Assembly (NCBI GenBank): GCA_964345835.1
Contig: CAYFSL010000027.1
Span: 1-9,243, forward strand
Reading direction: 5' to 3'
From: JAAYEL01 sp964345835
GTDB taxonomy: Bacteria > Bacillota > Clostridia > Tissierellales > Peptoniphilaceae
Length of the DNA stretch: 9,243 nucleotides
The translations under genes and the position numbers were made by a program. Under the pieces are notes generated by a model. It saw only the letters and a list, made by a program, of their open reading frames with translations, did not search any database and had not been told where the DNA came from. Positions 6,441 through 9,243 of the stretch are shown here, piece by piece (positions within the stretch are counted from its first letter, which is position 1; every line of letters begins with the position of its first letter).

Positions 6441-7676
6441 TTATTCTACTTTGTTGCCGCATTCAGGGCAGAATTTAGGTTTTGGGCCTTCGAATTTATG
6501 GCCACAATTAGTACAAAAGCCCCCGGTCTTTGTTTCAGGTTTTTTGCTTCCACAATTTGAACAGAAATTACCCTTATTAGCTGTCTGACATTCTGGACAG
6601 GTCCATTGAGAACCTCCAGCTGACTCTTGGCTAACTTGCTCTTTATCTTTCTTTTCTTGATCTTCTTTCATTTGGTTGTAATTTGTTTGGGACATTTGAC
6701 CAAAGGCTGATCCTCCAGCATTCATTCCCATTCCAACACCCATAAATGAATTAGCCGCACCAGATTCATTACTACCAGCAGCTTCGATCCCCCTAGCAAT
6801 GGACCCTTGTAGGTAACCTTCCCTGATGTTAGGATTGGTAAGGATAGCACCCTTATTCCTAATTTCAAGGATTTCTGCTGATTTTTCAGAGTAGGTTATG
6901 CTTGCAACCGCTACACTTAGAATTTCCATCCCTCTTAGGGTCAACCAATCTTCATCTAATTCTTTTCCCATTTGCTTGCTCAAATCATTTCCATGCATCA
7001 TTAATTGGGAAATTCTGATATTTTGAGCAGAAAGCGATGATAGGGCTACTGAAAACTTTTGGATAAATTCATTCCTAAATTGGTCATTAAAGCTTTCAAC
7101 GCTATAATTTTTTACACCTGTTTCAAGAACTTCCATATAGAACTTAAGAGGATCCATCACCTTTATTGAGTAGGACCCGTGAGACTTGACCTCCAAGTCT
7201 ACATCGTAGTTTGCATCGTAGTATGGGACTGGAGAAGGAGTACCATATTTAATATTTTTAATTTCCTTCAAGCTAATATATAGGACCCTTTGTTTTGTTG
7301 GAGTTGTTCCACCATATTTAATCCTATTCCAGGTATCCAGAATCATATTCTTTAAACCTGTTCCAATATTACCCATAAAAATTGACGGAGCAGATGAATC
7401 ATCAACTATATATTCTCCAGCTTCAGTTGTAAAGTCTACAACTTTTCCATTATCAACCAAAAGCATACAGGTATTATCTGGTACTATAATACTTGAACCA
7501 TTTGATATGACACCTGGAGTCCCCTTTGTATTTGATGTCATTGAACCATCGCCCCTATACCTAACACCAGCAGTAGCAATCACACCTTCAGACAAGTTTG
7601 CAGGTTCAATCATTTCCCTCCACTGGTCAGCTGCCGTCCTTCTTACAGCATCAAATGACGCCTTAATTAATCCCAT
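6441..7676 (-). CDS. ydjI: SPFH/stomatin-family protein with C-terminal zinc ribbons, YdjI-like
   Basis: This 411-residue protein belongs to the COG4260 stomatin/prohibitin-like group (once called virion core protein-like). Residues about 28-290 carry the SPFH region: PANLSEGVIATAGVRYRGDG, a VDNGKVVDFTTEAGEY strand pair, the YDVDLEVKSHGSYSIKV core and the helical end of the domain. Residues about 295-355 are Gly/Met- and Gln-rich, low complexity. The C-terminus has eight cysteines in CxxC pairs (360/363, 372/375, 388/391, 403/406), i.e. two zinc ribbons. It has no membrane helix, so recruitment by the ydjG/ydjH products is likely, as described for B. subtilis. AGGAGG lies 6 bases before the ATG, directly against a tandem repeat in the leader. 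It is the first gene of the operon. At 411 residues it is longer than my recollection of about 320 for B. subtilis YdjI. Confidence 0.88.
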   Translation of the reverse strand: MGLIKASFDAVRRTAADQWREMIEPANLSEGVIATAGVRYRGDGSMTSNTKGTPGVISNGSSIIVPDNTCMLLVDNGKVVDFTTEAGEYIVDDSSAPSIFMGNIGTGLKNMILDTWNRIKYGGTTPTKQRVLYISLKEIKNIKYGTPSPVPYYDANYDVDLEVKSHGSYSIKVMDPLKFYMEVLETGVKNYSVESFNDQFRNEFIQKFSVALSSLSAQNIRISQLMMHGNDLSKQMGKELDEDWLTLRGMEILSVAVASITYSEKSAEILEIRNKGAILTNPNIREGYLQGSIARGIEAAGSNESGAANSFMGVGMGMNAGGSAFGQMSQTNYNQMKEDQEKKDKEQVSQESAGGSQWTCPECQTANKGNFCSNCGSKKPETKTGGFCTNCGHKFEGPKPKFCPECGNKVE

Positions 7677-7686
7677 AATTCGCCTC

Positions 7687-7872
7687 CTATTTATTTTCCT
7701 GTTTGATTTACTATTTATTTTCCTNNNNNNNNNNNNNNNNNNNNNNNNNNNNNNNNNNNNNNNNNNNNNNNNNNNNNNNNNNNNNNNNNNNNNNNNNNNN
7801 NNNNNNNNNNNNNNNNNNNNNNNNCTATTTATTTTCCTGTTTGATTTACTATTTATTTTCCTATTTAATTTA
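7687..7872. repeat. 24-bp tandem repeat in the ydjIGH leader, interrupted by an assembly gap
   Basis: The unit, read on the plus strand, is CTATTTATTTTCCT followed by GTTTGATTTA. A full copy lies at 7687-7710 and the first 14 bases of the next at 7711-7724, where the N run begins. After the gap a full copy lies at 7825-7848, then 7849-7872, the last with two changes in its second part (ATTTAATTTA). The copy nearest ydjI overlaps the AGGAGG ribosome site (7683-7688). The two visible arms are identical in unit and orientation, so the gap probably hides further copies and the true number is unknown. Confidence 0.9.
7725..7824. other. Assembly gap of exactly 100 N
   Basis: Exactly 100 undetermined bases, a usual placeholder for a gap of unknown size. 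Both sides are the same tandem repeat, so the assembler most likely failed on the repeat. The open frames that appear to run through it are artefacts. Confidence 0.97.
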
Positions 7873-7883
7873 CTTCATAATTT

Positions 7884-7892
7884 ATTATACCA
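7884..7892 (-). promoter_or_regulatory. Extended -10 promoter of the ydjI-ydjG-ydjH operon
   Basis: TGGTATAAT on the minus strand is a perfect extended -10; no good -35 is visible. Transcription would begin near 7877, putting the whole tandem repeat into the 5' leader. A second TATAAT (7899-7904) lies just upstream without TGn or -35 support. It stands back-to-back with the recX promoter. Confidence 0.6.
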
Positions 7893-7946
7893 AAAGATAT
7901 TATAGGGATAAAAAATAATCCACCCTTATCGAATATTTTACCCTTA

Positions 7947-7955
7947 TGATACAAT
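7947..7955 (+). promoter_or_regulatory. Extended -10 promoter of recX
   Basis: TGATACAAT (TGn plus a one-mismatch -10) lies 23 bases before the recX ATG. The -35 position holds only TATCGA. The octamer ACCCTTAT occurs at 7922-7929 and again at 7940-7947, 18 bases apart. These copies flank the -35 region and touch the -10 element, so they might be operator half-sites. Confidence 0.5.
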
Positions 7956-7978
7956 AAGACTCATGGAAGGATTTAAAA

Positions 7979-8602
7979 ATGATTATTAGGAAAACGACTT
8001 TTGAAGAAAAAACATTTAACTTTATAATAGAACTTGAATCCGAAGAAAAACTATATGTTTCTTACGATTCATATGAGGCCTACCAGCTTTCGACAGGGGC
8101 TGATATTGACGACTTTCTCCTAGAAAAATTAAGGGATGAAGACCAATTTATTTTCGCTAAAAAGAAAGCCCTACACTTTATTGACTATAAGGCTAGAAGC
8201 GAATTTGAGGTTAGAAATAAACTTAGAGGCTTGGGTATAAAGAATCCTGTCATAGACCTTGTAATAGACGATTTAATTAAAAAATCTTATCTTGATGATA
8301 TGCAATATGCTAATGAATTTTTGAGACAGTGCTTAGAGTTTAAGAGGTATAGCCTCCTATTAAGCAAGCAAAAACTTTTCCAAAAGGGAATCAATAGAGA
8401 AATAATTGACCAGCTTTTCTCCCAAGATACTTTGGGTGAAATTGATATGGAAAATGCCAGATATCAAGCTAGAAAAAAGTCCAGGAATAAAGATCTAGAT
8501 GATAAACAAGTTTTCCAAAAGATTTATAGGTATCTCATATCAAAAGGATTTTCCTATGATACCAGTAAGCAAGTTTTGGATGAATTAAAAAATGAGAAAT
8601 AA
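7979..8602 (+). CDS. recX: RecX family regulator of RecA
   Basis: RecX binds RecA filaments and modulates, usually inhibits, recombinase and co-protease activity. The 207-residue product carries the family's three-helix repeats after an N-terminal beta region (about 1-55). The first repeat is clearest: ALHFIDYKARSEFEVRNKL at about 64-82, then IDDLIKKSYLDDMQYANEFL at about 95-114, the equivalent of the usual L...GYLnD..FA pattern. A second repeat (LLLSKQKLFQKGINREIID) and a third (DDKQVFQKIYRYLISKGFSYD) follow. GGAAGG precedes the ATG at good spacing. All 12 Arg codons are AGA/AGG, typical of the host. It overlaps the next gene by 11 bases. No LexA-type box is evident to me near its promoter. 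Confidence 0.88.
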   Translation: MIIRKTTFEEKTFNFIIELESEEKLYVSYDSYEAYQLSTGADIDDFLLEKLRDEDQFIFAKKKALHFIDYKARSEFEVRNKLRGLGIKNPVIDLVIDDLIKKSYLDDMQYANEFLRQCLEFKRYSLLLSKQKLFQKGINREIIDQLFSQDTLGEIDMENARYQARKKSRNKDLDDKQVFQKIYRYLISKGFSYDTSKQVLDELKNEK

Positions 8603-8885
8603 TGAATCTATCTTTTACGTTTATATATTGATATGTGGGGATAATAGTTTATATACTGGATATACCAATGATCCTGTAAAGAGGCTATCCGTCCACAACA
8701 AGGGTAAGGGAGCCAAATACACAAGAAATAGGCTACCCGTAAGCTATGTATTTTTAAGAGCTTTTACAAGTAAAATATCGGCCATGAGTGCAGAAAAGAG
8801 GATTAAAAATCTTAGGAGGGCTGATAAGCTCAGGCTTATGGCTGGTGAATTTGAAAATTTTTGGAAATCTGTAAAAAGGATATAA
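8592..8885 (+). CDS. GIY-YIG domain protein, UPF0213/YhbQ family
   Basis: A stand-alone 97-residue GIY-YIG domain of the UPF0213 type. The signature is YVYILICGDNSLYTGYTNDP (about 9-28), in which YVY and YTG replace GIY and YIG, followed by the usual KRLSVHN and GKGAKYTRNRLPV (conserved Arg and His), then an EKRIKNLRRADKLRLM helix. These proteins are related to UvrC-type nucleases; activity on damaged or branched DNA has been proposed for some relatives, but here it is inference. The ATG lies inside the end of recX (11-base overlap), with a modest GGATGA ribosome site upstream, so it is co-transcribed and probably translationally coupled. All nine Arg codons are AGA/AGG. Confidence 0.9.
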   Translation: MRNNESIFYVYILICGDNSLYTGYTNDPVKRLSVHNKGKGAKYTRNRLPVSYVFLRAFTSKISAMSAEKRIKNLRRADKLRLMAGEFENFWKSVKRI

Positions 8886-8938
8886 AAAAGCTGGGATATT
8901 AGAATAAATTAAGGTGACCCCAAAAAGTTGGACTTTAT

Positions 8939-8974
8939 ACCAGAGACATTTAGAAATATTTGTCTCTGGTTTTT
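8939..8974 (+). terminator. Intrinsic terminator inside the IS3 derivative, downstream of recX-GIY-YIG
   Basis: ACCAGAGACA (8939-8948) and TGTCTCTGGT (8961-8970) form a perfect 10-bp stem with a 12-base loop, followed by TTTTT (8970-8974) on the plus strand. It is the only convincing terminator after the rightward recX-GIY-YIG operon and lies within the inserted element, in the parental IS's 3' non-coding end. Confidence 0.8.
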
Positions 8975-8985
8975 ACGTTCTACAT

Positions 8986-9018
8986 ATTTCCCCTAGGGGA
9001 AATCGCAGCTAAGCTGCG
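8986..9018. repeat. Two adjacent palindromes inside the IS3 derivative
   Basis: ATTTCCCC-TA-GGGGAAAT (8986-9003) is a perfect 18-base palindrome. It abuts CGCAGCT-A-AGCTGCG (9004-9018), a 15-base inverted repeat with a one-base centre that overlaps the stop codon of the mini-ORF. Both lie at the 3' end of the ancestral transposase region and may block transcription or translation entering the element. Confidence 0.75.
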
Positions 9019-9134
9019 TTTAATTCTCTATACTCAACTGGACTTAGATATCCAAGTTTTGCCTTTATTCTATCTTCATTATTTAGATATGCTTTCACCA
9101 CTTTAATTTTTAATTCAGTACTGTATTTTGTCAT
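9009..9134 (-). pseudogene. OrfA-OrfB deletion-fusion remnant of an IS3-family transposase
   Basis: An intact 41-codon frame with a good ribosome site (GGAGGAGG before the ATG). It begins MTKYSTELKIKVVKAYL, the usual first residues of an IS3/IS150-group OrfA helix-turn-helix protein. It then passes directly into RIKAKLGYLSPVEYRE, the usual C-terminal end of OrfB, where the sequence after the DDE domain is YNNKRIK..L...SPVEYR. The DDE catalytic core and nearly all the DNA-binding domain are missing, so it cannot transpose itself. The junction, near YLNNED, is in frame. Whether the peptide is made or acts on transposase is unknown. Confidence 0.85.
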
Positions 9135-9184
9135 GAAAAACTGACCTCCTCCAAGTTGGTTTTAGGTCCAACTTTTTGGGGTCA

Positions 9185-9243
9185 GTTCATTTATTATAGG
9201 ATTTATTATAGATTTTTTATGATGAATTTTCTAAATAAACAAG
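9185..9243. other. AT-rich end of window, no gene seen
   Basis: This tail has no supported coding frame. It contains an 11-base direct repeat, ATTTATTATAG, at 9189-9199 and 9201-9211, immediately outside the IS3-type inverted repeat. Each copy reads CTATAAT on the minus strand, so a -10 element firing into the IS is possible, but no -35 is visible. Confidence 0.4.

Larger units (their letters stand above)
8915..9184 (-). mobile_element. 270-bp non-autonomous IS3-family derivative (MITE-like)
   Basis: Perfect 19-bp terminal inverted repeats, TGACCCCAAAAAGTTGGAC (8915-8933) and GTCCAACTTTTTGGGGTCA (9166-9184), start with TG and end with CA as in IS3-family elements. Between them, on the minus strand, lies the start of an IS3/IS150-type OrfA joined to the end of an OrfB, so the transposase middle (more than 1 kb in a full element) is deleted. 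Flanking bases (AAGG left, GTTC right) show no target duplication. It could be mobilised only by a transposase supplied elsewhere. It sits 29 bases after the GIY-YIG gene. Confidence 0.9.

Noticed and set aside
7687..7872. Tandem repeat read as a CRISPR array
   Set aside because: The units are contiguous with no spacers between them and no cas genes are nearby; this is a simple tandem repeat.
7507..7918. Plus-strand open frames running through the N gap (leucine/phenylalanine-rich, hydrophobic)
   Set aside because: They are translations of the 24-bp repeat and of placeholder N bases, antisense to ydjI and its leader, with no ribosome site.
9189..9211. Direct repeat ATTTATTATAG next to the IS3-type end as a target-site duplication
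   Set aside because: Both copies lie on the same side of the element, so they cannot be a target duplication; none is present on the left flank.

Overview
The window looks like the chromosome of a low-GC, Gram-positive anaerobe, most probably of the Tissierellia / Peptoniphilaceae type (Anaerococcus-, Peptoniphilus- or Finegoldia-like). This rests on strong AT richness, AGGAGG ribosome sites, consensus SigA promoters (TTGACA-17-TATAAT before greA) and near-exclusive AGA/AGG arginine codons in the core genes. The genus is inferred, not shown. A run of exactly 100 N at 7725-7824 marks it as a scaffolded draft or metagenome assembly.

Layout. (1) 1-861 is probably the edge of an integrated element. 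It holds the first 32 codons of a leftward gene that resembles the start of type III/adenine-specific DNA methyltransferases, a divergent spacer with a large two-part hairpin, and a rightward gene for a small J-domain protein. The J-domain gene uses CGN for 5 of its 6 arginines, unlike the rest of the window. (2) 862-3375 is a leftward greA-lysS operon with a perfect promoter and a clear terminator. Its lysyl-tRNA synthetase carries an extra C-terminal tRNA-binding (MetRS-beta/Trbp111-like) domain. (3) 3397-4447 has two leftward single genes, a metallophosphoesterase and a YdbC/PC4-like ssDNA-binding protein, each with its own promoter. (4) 4530-7892 is a tightly coupled leftward three-gene operon matching Bacillus subtilis ydjI, ydjG and ydjH: an SPFH protein with C-terminal zinc ribbons, a zinc-ribbon membrane protein and a secreted/anchored TPM-domain protein. 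In B. subtilis these accompany pspA; here pspA is absent and the order is I-G-H. Its 5' leader holds a 24-bp tandem repeat broken by the assembly gap. (5) 7947-8885 is a rightward recX-GIY-YIG gene pair. (6) 8915-9184 is a 270-bp non-autonomous IS3-family derivative with perfect 19-bp terminal inverted repeats and a 41-codon ORF joining the start of OrfA to the end of OrfB.

How the genes work together. greA (rescue of backtracked RNA polymerase) and lysS (lysine charging) form a housekeeping unit. ydjIGH probably forms a membrane-associated envelope-stress assembly. recX (RecA modulation) and the GIY-YIG protein are co-transcribed, and their only evident terminator now lies inside the IS3 derivative. 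I see no complete novel defence or mobile system. The points most worth a second look are the repeat-bearing leader of the PspA-less ydjIGH operon, the OrfA/OrfB mini-ORF element, the LysRS fusion and the hairpin next to the J-domain gene.
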